Assembly: GCA_937888595.1 (NCBI GenBank) | Contig: CALARK010000022.1 | Location: 434,001 to 498,000 of the forward strand | DNA: 64,000 nucleotides | Direction of reading: 5' to 3' | DNA from: an uncultured Sterolibacteriaceae bacterium | Lineage (GTDB): Bacteria; Pseudomonadota; Gammaproteobacteria; Burkholderiales; Rhodocyclaceae | Part shown: piece after piece, positions 6,686 through 13,618 of the stretch | Position numbering within the stretch: position 1 is the stretch's first letter | Layout of the letters: every line of letters starts with the position of its first letter | The notes under the pieces: generated by a model | Told to the model about the DNA's origin: nothing | The model's database searches: none | Seen by the model: only the letters and a program-made list of their open reading frames with translations | Translations under genes and position numbers: made by a program

Positions 6686-7039
6686 CTAACAGGCTGACGG
6701 TTGTTTGAGCTTGTAGAAGGTTGTGCAGCTTGCGGGTTTCTTTTCCAGCCAACCGCACTTTTCCAGCCTGGTCGTTGCTCGTGATATTTCGGATGTGGAT
6801 AGTCCTGTAGCCTTGGCAATCGTTGAGCGTTTCGGGTAGCAGTTCTCCCCTGACTTGTTTGCATACAATGCAAGGGTGTGCAGAACTTTCAGGTCCGAAG
6901 GCTTTAACCGCGCATCACTGATAGCTTTAGCGGGGATTTGGGCAAATTTATTGCCATCCAGCCAGCTATTGCCTATATTGTCGTAGTTTCTTTTAAAGCT
7001 TCCGGCTCCGCTCCCCAGCGACTCGGAAGCTTTTTTCAT
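6686..7039 (-). CDS. Winged-helix DNA-binding protein (replication/regulatory type)
   Basis: 117 aa. Residues 45-100 form a helix-turn-helix with a wing: SDLKVLHTLALYANKSG, YPKRSTIAKATGLSTSEISR, TTRLEKCGWLEKK. This arrangement is common in phage and plasmid replication initiators and in small regulators. Its start overlaps the stop of the upstream AlpA-like gene as ATGA, so the two are coupled. The iteron-like repeats of 7323-7667 lie upstream of the pair, so an origin-binding role is a reasonable inference. It is too short for a full Rep protein. Confidence 0.65.
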   Translation of the reverse strand: MKKASESLGSGAGSFKRNYDNIGNSWLDGNKFAQIPAKAISDARLKPSDLKVLHTLALYANKSGENCYPKRSTIAKATGLSTSEISRATTRLEKCGWLEKKPASCTTFYKLKQPSAC

Positions 7040-7221
7040 TTGTGCTGGCTTAGCTTGAACTTGGTGAATATAAATTCTTCAATTGCCGCGGCAAGCCAGT
7101 ACGGTCGACCGCCTAGGTAGCCTGGGGCAGGTAGTTTGCCTTGTTTCACCCAATTCTCAATGGTTCGCTCCGTTACGCCGAATTTTGCCGCCACCTCCCT
7201 TTTTTTCATTGTTTCAAGCAT
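7036..7221 (-). CDS. AlpA/MerR-like helix-turn-helix protein (excisionase type)
   Basis: 61 aa from the ATG at 7221, preceded by GGGAGA. The open frame continues upstream but passes through the operator region, so the long form is rejected. The sequence MKKREVAAKFGVTERTIENW, then VKQGKLPAPGYLGGRPYW, is the typical AlpA/Xis fold: HTH followed by PxPxxxGGRPxW. Such proteins bind att sites or promoters and control excision or replication of islands. First gene of a two-gene leftward operon. Confidence 0.8.
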   Translation of the reverse strand: MLETMKKREVAAKFGVTERTIENWVKQGKLPAPGYLGGRPYWLAAAIEEFIFTKFKLSQHK

Positions 7222-7263
7222 AATTATCTCCCTGTTGTTATAGTTAAAAATACGTTTTAAATT

Positions 7264-7318
7264 AGTATAGGTACCTATGCGAAAATATCGCAAATTATTT
7301 CGCAGATTTATTGCGAAA
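7264..7318 (-). promoter_or_regulatory. Promoter and operators of the AlpA-like operon
   Basis: On the minus strand TTGCGA (7288-7293), an 18-base spacer and TATACT (7264-7269) lie 43 bases before the start codon. Two inverted repeats cover it: TGCGA-N5-TCGCA (7278-7292) and TTTCGCA-N7-TGCGAAA (7298-7318). The first overlaps the -35 box and spacer, so a bound repressor would block transcription. The repressor is not identified; one of the small HTH proteins is a candidate. Confidence 0.55.
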
Positions 7319-7322
7319 AACT

Positions 7323-7667
7323 TTCGTGGTGTGCGCGTTTGGTCACCCCTATATAAACATACCAATACAGGGAATAGCTTTTCCCTGTAGACCCTGACAG
7401 GGTAGGCGATCAATTCTGGGTAGGCGATTGCAATGCAATCGCGACTATTTGGAAAGGGAAGCCATAACCCTGGCGATGCCGGTAGCCCCCTTTTCCAATT
7501 AGCCGAGGGAACCCAGTGGGTTCCGTTACATTCACCGGCTTTAAGCCACAGTTCTGATTGGCTTTTCGGAAATATTCGTGGTGTGCACTTCCAGTTTTAC
7601 TTTGCCATTGCTGGAAATTTAGCCGTTTTCCCTTTCGTGGAATTGCGGAATATTTCGTGGTGTGCGC
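7323..7667. repeat. Iteron-like direct repeats; candidate replication origin or control region
   Basis: TTCGTGGTGTGCGC occurs at 7323-7336 and 7654-7667, and with one change (GCAC) at 7575-7588; a fourth partial copy (TTTCGTGG) starts near 7633. Similarity extends upstream as CGGAA(A/T)AT. Between them are perfect palindromes or hairpins at 7366-7389 (9 bp), around 7390-7402, at about 7425-7443 (GCGATTGCA-A-TGCAATCGC) and at 7508-7524 (GGAACCCA-G-TGGGTTCC), plus two copies of GGGTAGGCGAT. The 570 bases 7222-7785 hold no convincing gene. Same-orientation iterons beside a winged-helix gene fit an origin; packaging or operator roles are alternatives. Confidence 0.5.
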
Positions 7668-7697
7668 TTTTTCTTGCCTACAAGTGGGTCGCTCGCA

Positions 7698-7720
7698 GGT
7701 GCAGGCTTTATGCCTGCACC
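7698..7720. terminator. 9-bp hairpin downstream of the integrase
   Basis: GGTGCAGGC/GCCTGCACC with loop TTTAT, 65 bases past the integrase stop on the minus strand. It lacks a run of T in that direction, so it may be an attenuating or 3'-end structure rather than a full terminator. Another TGGTTCCA lies between it and the integrase, at 7763-7770. Confidence 0.35.
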
Positions 7721-7785
7721 CTTAAATAATTTGCTAAGTCTTTTTCGGGTTGCAGGGGTGATTGGTTCCAGCTTGATTGCCTGTT

Positions 7786-8871
7786 TCACAGAAAATCTGC
7801 TTTCCGGGTATTAAAAAAGCGTGTATATCGCTTAAATGTCTGCAATGACGAGTGTCCAGTCATTTCCATTACTTCAAGCATGCTGAGCTTGTGTTTGTGG
7901 CTGTTCTCGCATAAGCGGGAAATAGCTTCATGGCGCAAGTCATGGAATTTAAAGTCATCAATTCCTGCCTTGTGACACAGTAGCCTGAAGCTTTTAATCA
8001 TCTCGCGCGAGTTATTCTTAAACTCTTCGAACAAATATGACTCGTTATGCCTTTGTTTTGCAAGAAGCTCGCGAGCGGCTTTCGACAGCAGCACCGTCCG
8101 TCCTTTCTTCGTTTTCTCGTTTTCAGGCTTAACGTACAAAGCTCGCTTATCAGGCGTAACGTCAGTCCACTTCGCAAGCATTAGCTCCTGTGCTCTCATT
8201 GCCGTTTCTATTGCGAAAAGTATTAGGTTTTCCCATGCTTTTGCCTTCGAAGGCATGAGCGTGCAAGCATCCAGCAATGCCTTCAGTTCTTTGCCGTCTG
8301 GCGATAGCCTCCGCTCCCGAACATTCGACCAAGGGCGGGGAACCTCGACTCCCGAAAAGCGTGACGAGTCGAACGGGTAGTTGTGGTGGTCGGCGTGCCA
8401 CTGCAAAACGGTCTTTAGGGAGTAAAAATATTTCCTGATTGTTGAGTCTGAATACGTCTTAACAGTGGCTCCATCGTAAAGCTTGTGCCGATTGGCGGTG
8501 CTGCTTGTTCGATTTTCCGGTTTCCGCCTGTCAGGCACAGGGGTTTCTTTCAGCACCTGCAGGTACTTTTTTACTCGTTGCTTAGTCAGCGTTTCGAGCG
8601 TGTACGCTTTCAAGTCCTCCTGCACTTGTCGGTACCGTCCTACTTCCCGCCAGTCAGGTGTTACGGCTTCAAAGTACTCGTCAAAAATATCGCCTATCGT
8701 TGTGCTTTTCTTGACCCTGGCAGGGGTAATGCCCTTGTCCATCTGGCTTTCAAGTTCTCGCGCCCATGCTTCTGCTAAGCGCTTACTTGAGAAGGTCTTG
8801 GAACGTGTTGGGAAGCCCCGGCGGTGGATGCGTGCGATAAACTTCCCTGCTTTCTGCTCGATATGTGCCAT
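7786..8871 (-). CDS. Tyrosine recombinase (site-specific integrase)
   Basis: 361 aa from the ATG at 8871 (MAHIEQKAGKFIARIHRRGF), which gives the typical N terminus; the open frame extends 16 codons further into the att side. It cuts and rejoins DNA at the tRNA-Arg core. The catalytic set is visible: R226 (AMRAQELMLAKW), H310-x-x-R313 (FHDLRHEAISRL), H340 (TGHSSLQTFKRY) and the nucleophile Y349. N-terminal arm-binding and central SAM-like core-binding regions precede it. It is read inward from the right end, with paired TGGTTCCA sites overlapping its 5' region, so integrase binding may also repress the gene. Confidence 0.96.
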   Translation of the reverse strand: MAHIEQKAGKFIARIHRRGFPTRSKTFSSKRLAEAWARELESQMDKGITPARVKKSTTIGDIFDEYFEAVTPDWREVGRYRQVQEDLKAYTLETLTKQRVKKYLQVLKETPVPDRRKPENRTSSTANRHKLYDGATVKTYSDSTIRKYFYSLKTVLQWHADHHNYPFDSSRFSGVEVPRPWSNVRERRLSPDGKELKALLDACTLMPSKAKAWENLILFAIETAMRAQELMLAKWTDVTPDKRALYVKPENEKTKKGRTVLLSKAARELLAKQRHNESYLFEEFKNNSREMIKSFRLLCHKAGIDDFKFHDLRHEAISRLCENSHKHKLSMLEVMEMTGHSSLQTFKRYTRFFNTRKADFL

Positions 8872-8874
8872 GTC

Positions 8875-8893
8875 TGGTTCCAATCTGGTTCCA
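8875..8893 (+). repeat. Paired TGGTTCCA sites, right arm
   Basis: TGGTTCCA at 8875-8882 and 8886-8893, ending 62 bases inside the right core and starting 4 bases upstream of the integrase ATG. Same orientation as the left-arm pair, which begins 69 bases from its core. Confidence 0.6.
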
Positions 8894-8954
8894 TTTTGTG
8901 GTTGTGGAGAGCATAACACCAGTTGCCAAGCGTGTTTCGGCTGGATTCGGCTGA

Positions 8955-9001
8955 GCCTTCTAAGCCGGGGGTTGTGAGTTCGAGTCTCGCCGGGCGGACC
9001 A
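8955..9001 (+). repeat. Right attachment site (core, 47 bp)
   Basis: Second copy of the tRNA-Arg 3' half, 83 bases upstream of the integrase start. It has no D arm or 5' acceptor strand, so it is not a tRNA gene. Confidence 0.95.
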
Positions 9002-9052
9002 GGCGATTTTCAGACGACACGCTGGTGATCTTCCCCCAATGGAGATTGACCC

Positions 9053-9826
9053 ATGCCAGACGTCGTACTTACCGAAATTCATGGACGAGTCGGCTTGATC
9101 CGGCTGAATCGCCCCGAAGTCCTCAATGCCCTCAACAACGATGTCGCCGATGGCATCGCCCGGGCCGTCGACGCCTTCGAGGCGGACGAAAACATCGGCT
9201 GCATCGTCGTCACCGGCACCGAAAAGGCCTTCGCTGCAGGTGCGGATATCGCCTACATGAAGGACTTCGGCTACATGGATACCTACAAGTCCGATTTCCT
9301 GTCGAACCGCTGGGAACGCATCCGTACCGCCCGCAAGCCGGTCATCGCGGCAGTCTCGGGCTACGCCCTCGGCGGCGGCTGCGAACTGGCGATGATGTGC
9401 GACATGATCTACGCTGCCGAGAACGCGAAGTTCGGCCAGCCGGAAGTCAAGCTTGGCACATTGCCCGGCCTCGGCGGCTCGCAGCGACTGCCGCGTGCGG
9501 TCGGCAAGGCCAAGGCGATGGATCTTTGCCTGACCGCACGCATGATGGATGTGCAGGAGGCTGAGAAAAGCGGACTGGTCGCACGCATCTTCCCGGTCGA
9601 CAAACTGCTCGAGGAAACGCTGGCCGCCGCCCAGATGATTGCGTCCTTCTCGTTGCCGGTAGTCATGATGGTCAAGGAGGCCGTGAATCGCGCCTACGAA
9701 TCCTCGCTTGCCGAAGGATTGCTATTCGAGCGCCGTACCTTCCATGCCGCGTTCGCGCTCGAAGACCAGAAAGAGGGAATGGCGGCCTTTGCCGAGAAGC
9801 GCAAGCCGCAGTTCAAGCACCGCTAG
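9053..9826 (+). CDS. Enoyl-CoA hydratase (crotonase family)
   Basis: 257 aa, the normal length for a stand-alone crotonase. It hydrates trans-2-enoyl-CoA to 3-hydroxyacyl-CoA. The CoA-binding and oxyanion-hole segments are [12 protein letters not shown] (residues 60-71) and [16 protein letters not shown], with catalytic glutamates E111 and E131 ([15 protein letters not shown]). It stands alone between the element's right end and tRNA-His, so its pathway is open; PaaF-type or short-chain beta-oxidation are candidates. Before the insertion it lay directly downstream of tRNA-Arg. Confidence 0.92.
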   Translation: MPDVVLTEIHGRVGLIRLNRPEVLNALNNDVADGIARAVDAFEADENIGCIVVTGTEKAFAAGADIAYMKDFGYMDTYKSDFLSNRWERIRTARKPVIAAVSGYALGGGCELAMMCDMIYAAENAKFGQPEVKLGTLPGLGGSQRLPRAVGKAKAMDLCLTARMMDVQEAEKSGLVARIFPVDKLLEETLAAAQMIASFSLPVVMMVKEAVNRAYESSLAEGLLFERRTFHAAFALEDQKEGMAAFAEKRKPQFKHR

Positions 9827-9897
9827 AAAAAGTAATGCTAGAATTCGCGCCCTCCCAGCCGTGACAATACATACGGTGTGAGAGCCCAGTTTACGGC

Positions 9898-9974
9898 GGT
9901 GGCTATAGCTCAGTTGGTAGAGTCCCGGATTGTGATTCCGGTTGTCGTGGGTTCGAGTCCCATTAGCCACCCCA
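9898..9974 (+). tRNA. tRNA-His (anticodon GTG)
   Basis: Includes the histidine-specific extra G at position -1 (9898) opposite C73. The acceptor GTGGCTA pairs with TAGCCAC, and the anticodon loop has GTG within CCGGATTGTGATTCCGG. CCA is encoded. A possible -10 box TAGAAT lies at 9839-9844. Confidence 0.97.
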
Positions 9975-9981
9975 CCCAATC

Positions 9982-10016
9982 AAGGGGTTACAGACGACCA
10001 GTCTGTAACCCCTTTT
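9982..10016 (+). terminator. Rho-independent terminator after tRNA-His
   Basis: Stem GGGGTTACAGAC/GTCTGTAACCCC (12 bp, extended by A-T pairs), loop GACCA, then TTTTCCTTT. Confidence 0.93.
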
Positions 10017-10432
10017 CCTTTGGTGGCCAGCGGGACACAACAAGCCACGACAGGGCAAGCCCGGGTCTGGCAAGACAGTTACGGACGAATGTTGATGTTC
10101 ACTCTGGATCATTTCCATAAGTGGCTGTTGTGCTGCATGCTTATGAGGATGCCCACAGGCTTACCCACAATTTCTGTGGGTGACTTACAAACGGTTACGA
10201 ATGCTTGCAGAAGCGACAAAGTTTTTGCGAGGGGGATCGGTAATCTGCTTCCCGTAGTTTTTACCTCCCTGAGAAGGTGCCTATGCCTTCATTGCGCCCC
10301 GGCGGTTTTCCCCTTTCCGCCGGGGTTTTTCTTTTGGGGTGCGGCCGTGGCCCATGGGAGCCTCCGGGCCTTGAGGGATTTTCCCGGCAGGCTCGTCTGG
10401 TGAGACTGCGCATGGGATAGCATTGCCCCGTC
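10017..10432 (+). ncRNA. Intergenic region with a candidate small RNA
   Basis: No credible gene in 416 bases. TGTGGGT at 10175-10181 can pair with either ACCCACA (10163-10169, loop ATTTC) or the overlapping CCCACAG (10152-10158), giving two competing hairpins. A strong terminator follows at 10297-10330 with no gene upstream that needs it, since the tRNA has its own. A small RNA of about 150-220 nt ending there is plausible. I see no good sigma70 promoter, so this stays tentative. Confidence 0.3.
10297..10330 (+). terminator. Strong rho-independent terminator upstream of recC
   Basis: Stem CCCCGGCGG/CCGCCGGGG (9 bp, perfect), loop of 11 pyrimidines, then TTTTTCTTTT. It lies 100 bases before recC and so isolates the recC operon from upstream transcription. 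Confidence 0.9.
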
Positions 10433-13400
10433 ATGTTGCATCTGCATCTCGGCAATCGCCCCGAACCTCTCGTCGCTGCATTGGCCGCCGTGCTGCGCGT
10501 GGATCCGTTGCCGCTGCTCGAGACCGAGGTGGTGGTGACGCCATCGACGGCGGTGTCGCGCTGGCTGGGCTTCCGCCTTGCCGACACGCTCGACATCGCT
10601 ACCCAGACAGCCTTTCCATTCGCGGCCGCCCATGCCTGGCAACTGATCGGGCGCGTGCTGCCCGAAGTCGCATCGCGCAATCCCTTCGACCGCACCACCC
10701 TGCAGTGGCGACTGCTGCGTCTGCTCGGCACGAGTGATGCGCCGGAGGTCAGGCGCTATCTCGCCGGGGACGACGGGATGCGTGCCAGCGAACTGGCCGG
10801 TCGCCTCGCCGCGCTGTTCGAGCGCTATCTGGTCGAGCGGCCGGACTGGATAGCCGCCTGGAGTGCGGGCCGACGTCTCGGCCTCGGTCCGGACGAGGCC
10901 TGGCAGGCCGGGCTGTGGCGCAAGCTTGCCGGCGAACTGGTGGATCCGGCTGCCGAGCATCCGCGCGAGCGGTTCTTCGCCCGGTTGCAGGAGGAACCGG
11001 CGGCGCGTGCGCGCCTGCCGCGACGCCTCTCGCTGTGGTGCGTCGAGGCGATGCCGCAACTCTATTGGGAAGTGTTCGCCGGATTGGCCGAGTGGGTCGA
11101 ACTGCATGTGTTCGTGCTGGCACCGAGCCGCGAATACTGGGGCGACATCGACAGGAAGCGGGAGCAGTTGCGCATGGCGCTCGAGCATCCGGAGACCGCG
11201 ACACTCTATGAGACCGGCCACCCGCTGCTCGCCTCGCTGGGCCGCGCGCGGCAGCATGCGGCGGTAAGGCTGGCCGACACCCTCGGCAGCGGTACCGAGC
11301 ACGCCTGGTTCGTCGAGCCGCCGGCGACCCTGCTGGGCACGCTGCAGCGCGACCTGCTCGCGTTGGCTCCGTGCAGCAGGGCCGCACCGGATGCCTCGTT
11401 GCAAGTACACGATTGCCACGGTGCGCTGCGCGAGGCCGAGGTGCTGCACGATCGCCTGCTCGACCTGTTCGAGCGGCTGCCCGGTTTGCAGCCGTCCGAC
11501 ATCCTGATCCTGACCCCCGACATCGAGACCTATGCCCCGCTGGTCGAGGCGGTGCTGACGCATGCGGAACCGGCGCTGCGCATTCCCTGTGCGGTGGCCG
11601 ACCGGCCTCTTGCTGCCGCTCCGTTGTGGCGCGCGCTGCGTCGACTCTGCGCGGTCGCTGGCGGCGAACTGGACGCCGAGAGCGTGATGGGGTTGCTCGA
11701 GGAGACTGCCCTGCGGCGAGCCTTCGACATCGAAGCCGGGGACATGCCGCTGCTGCGCGACTGGGTGGCACAGGCCGGCATCCGCTGGGCCGAGGACGGC
11801 CGCGCGCGCCGCCGCCTGGGTTTGCCCGCGGACGATGCGCACACCTGGCGTGCCGGCCTGCGCCGGTTGCTGCTCGGCGTGGCGCTGCCCGATGCGCCAG
11901 AACGGCTGTGGCACGACATGCTGCCGGCGGCCGGCAGTGAAGGCGGTCGTGCCGCCCTGCTCGGTCGCTTCATCGATTTCTGCGAGGCGCTGTTCAACCT
12001 TGCGGAAAAAGTCGGTGCCGGCAGGACGGCGTCTGAATGGAGTGATCTCCTGGTCGGATCGATGGAGCGCTTCCTGTTGCCTGATGAGGCGGAAGAGGGG
12101 CAGATGCAGCGCCTGCGCGAGGCGCTGGCGAAGCTCGACGAACACGTCCGCGATGCACGCTGCACGACCGAACTGCCGCTGGCGGCGGTCCTGCGCGAAC
12201 TCGATGCGCTGCTTGCGGAGCAGGCGCCGGCACAGGCCTTCGCCGGCGGCTGTGCCACCATCGCCGCGCTGCAGCCCGGCCGTCCGCTGCCGGCACGCGT
12301 GCTGTGCCTGGTCGGCATGAACGACGGCGCTTGGCCGCGGCCCGCGCCGCAACCGGGCTTCGACCTGCTGGCGCGCCATCCGCGTCCCGGCGACCGCAAC
12401 CGGCGCGGCGAGGAACGCCATGCCTTCCTCGAGACGCTGCTGTGTGCCCGCGACGCGCTGGTCCTTACCTATACCGGCCACGATGCGCGCAGCAATGTCG
12501 AGCAACCGCCTGCCGCGCCGCTGGCCGAATTGCTCGATACGCTGGCCTCGATGACCGGGCTGGAGGCGCAGGCATTCGTCGTGGCGCACCCCCTGCAGCC
12601 CTTCGGCGCAGCCTACCGGGGTGGCAGCAGCGATGGCAGTGGTGATGGCAGCAGTGATAGCGATGGGCGCCTGTTCAGTTATGACAACGAGCATTGCCTG
12701 CCCGGCATGCAGTTCCCACCCGCCTTCCTGACCATCGATGACGCGACGTCCGGGATCGCGGACGACGAATTGCAGGTCGATCTCGCCCGACTCCAGCGCT
12801 TCTTCGCCAACCCGACACGCAATTTTCTGCATGAACGGCTCGGCATCCATCTGGAGGAGGGCGAGGAACTGCTCGAGATCCACGAACCCTTCGTGCCCGA
12901 CAAGCTCGATGAGTACCGACTGCGCGCCGCCTGTTTCGATCTGCGCCTCACGGGCGCCGACGATGTCGCGATCGCGCACCTGTTGCGGGCACGCGGCTGG
13001 CTGCCGCACGGAGTAGCCGGCGAACTCGCGTGCGCCGCCGCGTGTGCGCAGGCGGACACGCTCTGGCAACGGGCGCGGCCATGGCGCGAGGCTGAGGCGG
13101 TGCCGGCGATCGACATCGACTTTCGAGGAGGCGGCGTCCAACTGGTCGGCCGGCTCGACGGTCTGACTTCGCAGGGCCTTTGGCGCGTGCGGCCCGGCAG
13201 CATCCGGGCAAGCGACCGGCTGCGGCTCTGGCTCGACCACCTTGCCCTGCAGGTTTGCGCACCGGCGGGAGTCATGCGCGAAAGCGCGCTGGTCGCTCGC
13301 GACGGCGTGCTGCGGCTGCTGCCTCCGCCTTCCGTGGCCGACGCGGCGGAACGGCTCGCCGAACTGCTGGCGATCTATCGTGACGGCCGGCGCATGGCGC

Positions 13401-13618
13401 TGCCCTTCTATCCCGAGACCGCCTGGGCCTGGCTCAGGAAAGGCAAATGTCGCGACGAATGGGAAGGCGATTCCTACCACAACCGGCGCGGCGAGTGCGA
13501 CGATCCCTATGTCCGTCTCGCGCTGCGCGACCATCCTGACGATCCGCTCGGCGAGCGTTTTCAGGCGCTGGCTCGGCGCATCCTCGAGCCGCTGGCGAAG
13601 GTGGTGGACGATGACTGA
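10433..13618 (+). CDS. recC: Exodeoxyribonuclease V subunit gamma (RecC)
   Basis: 1061 aa, near the usual length. RecC is the Chi-recognising scaffold of the RecBCD helicase-nuclease that processes double-strand ends. The N terminus MLHLHLGNRPEPL, the segments VVVTPSTAVSRWLG and PFDRTTLQWRL, and FAVGGCAT-type helicase-like regions fit the family. Two oddities are visible: a KVGAGRT peptide near residue 525 encoded by the dispersed repeat at 12008, and a Gly/Ser/Asp run near residues 728-745 made by imperfect tandem GGCAGC/GATGGC codons (12618-12668). Its stop overlaps recB (ATGACTGA). Confidence 0.95.
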   Translation: MLHLHLGNRPEPLVAALAAVLRVDPLPLLETEVVVTPSTAVSRWLGFRLADTLDIATQTAFPFAAAHAWQLIGRVLPEVASRNPFDRTTLQWRLLRLLGTSDAPEVRRYLAGDDGMRASELAGRLAALFERYLVERPDWIAAWSAGRRLGLGPDEAWQAGLWRKLAGELVDPAAEHPRERFFARLQEEPAARARLPRRLSLWCVEAMPQLYWEVFAGLAEWVELHVFVLAPSREYWGDIDRKREQLRMALEHPETATLYETGHPLLASLGRARQHAAVRLADTLGSGTEHAWFVEPPATLLGTLQRDLLALAPCSRAAPDASLQVHDCHGALREAEVLHDRLLDLFERLPGLQPSDILILTPDIETYAPLVEAVLTHAEPALRIPCAVADRPLAAAPLWRALRRLCAVAGGELDAESVMGLLEETALRRAFDIEAGDMPLLRDWVAQAGIRWAEDGRARRRLGLPADDAHTWRAGLRRLLLGVALPDAPERLWHDMLPAAGSEGGRAALLGRFIDFCEALFNLAEKVGAGRTASEWSDLLVGSMERFLLPDEAEEGQMQRLREALAKLDEHVRDARCTTELPLAAVLRELDALLAEQAPAQAFAGGCATIAALQPGRPLPARVLCLVGMNDGAWPRPAPQPGFDLLARHPRPGDRNRRGEERHAFLETLLCARDALVLTYTGHDARSNVEQPPAAPLAELLDTLASMTGLEAQAFVVAHPLQPFGAAYRGGSSDGSGDGSSDSDGRLFSYDNEHCLPGMQFPPAFLTIDDATSGIADDELQVDLARLQRFFANPTRNFLHERLGIHLEEGEELLEIHEPFVPDKLDEYRLRAACFDLRLTGADDVAIAHLLRARGWLPHGVAGELACAAACAQADTLWQRARPWREAEAVPAIDIDFRGGGVQLVGRLDGLTSQGLWRVRPGSIRASDRLRLWLDHLALQVCAPAGVMRESALVARDGVLRLLPPPSVADAAERLAELLAIYRDGRRMALPFYPETAWAWLRKGKCRDEWEGDSYHNRRGECDDPYVRLALRDHPDDPLGERFQALARRILEPLAKVVDDD
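12008..12029 (+). repeat. Dispersed 22-bp repeat, copy in recC
   Basis: AAAGTCGGTGCCGGCAGG then ACGG, read in frame as KVGAGRT. Confidence 0.7.
12618..12668 (+). repeat. Imperfect tandem GGC/AGC/GAT codon repeat in recC
   Basis: Alternating GGCAGC, GATGGC and AGTGAT triplets encode a flexible Gly/Ser/Asp linker. Replication slippage could change its length without shifting the frame. Confidence 0.65.

Larger units (their letters stand above)
986..9001. mobile_element. Integrative genomic element in tRNA-Arg(TCT), about 8 kb
   Basis: The segment is bounded by perfect 47-bp copies of the tRNA-Arg 3' half (986-1032 and 8955-9001). A tyrosine integrase lies next to the right end, two AlpA-like proteins are present, and the base composition is visibly AT-richer than both flanks. 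The cargo is a restriction-modification-like pair, a candidate giant RNA, an iteron-like region and unknown proteins. No phage capsid, tail, portal, terminase, conjugation or transposase gene is visible. The layout (int, AlpA-like, winged-helix protein, repeats) resembles phage satellites/PICI-like islands, which is inference only. The 22-bp dispersed repeat of the host chromosome is absent from it. Confidence 0.93.

Noticed and set aside
7433..7729. 98-aa ORF on + in the iteron region
   Set aside because: It spans two repeat copies and several palindromes, has no ribosome site and no protein-like composition.
8955..9001. A second tRNA-Arg
   Set aside because: Only the 3' half is present; it is the attachment-site duplicate.
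9942..10403. 153-aa ORF starting in tRNA-His
   Set aside because: It begins inside the tRNA and crosses two terminators.
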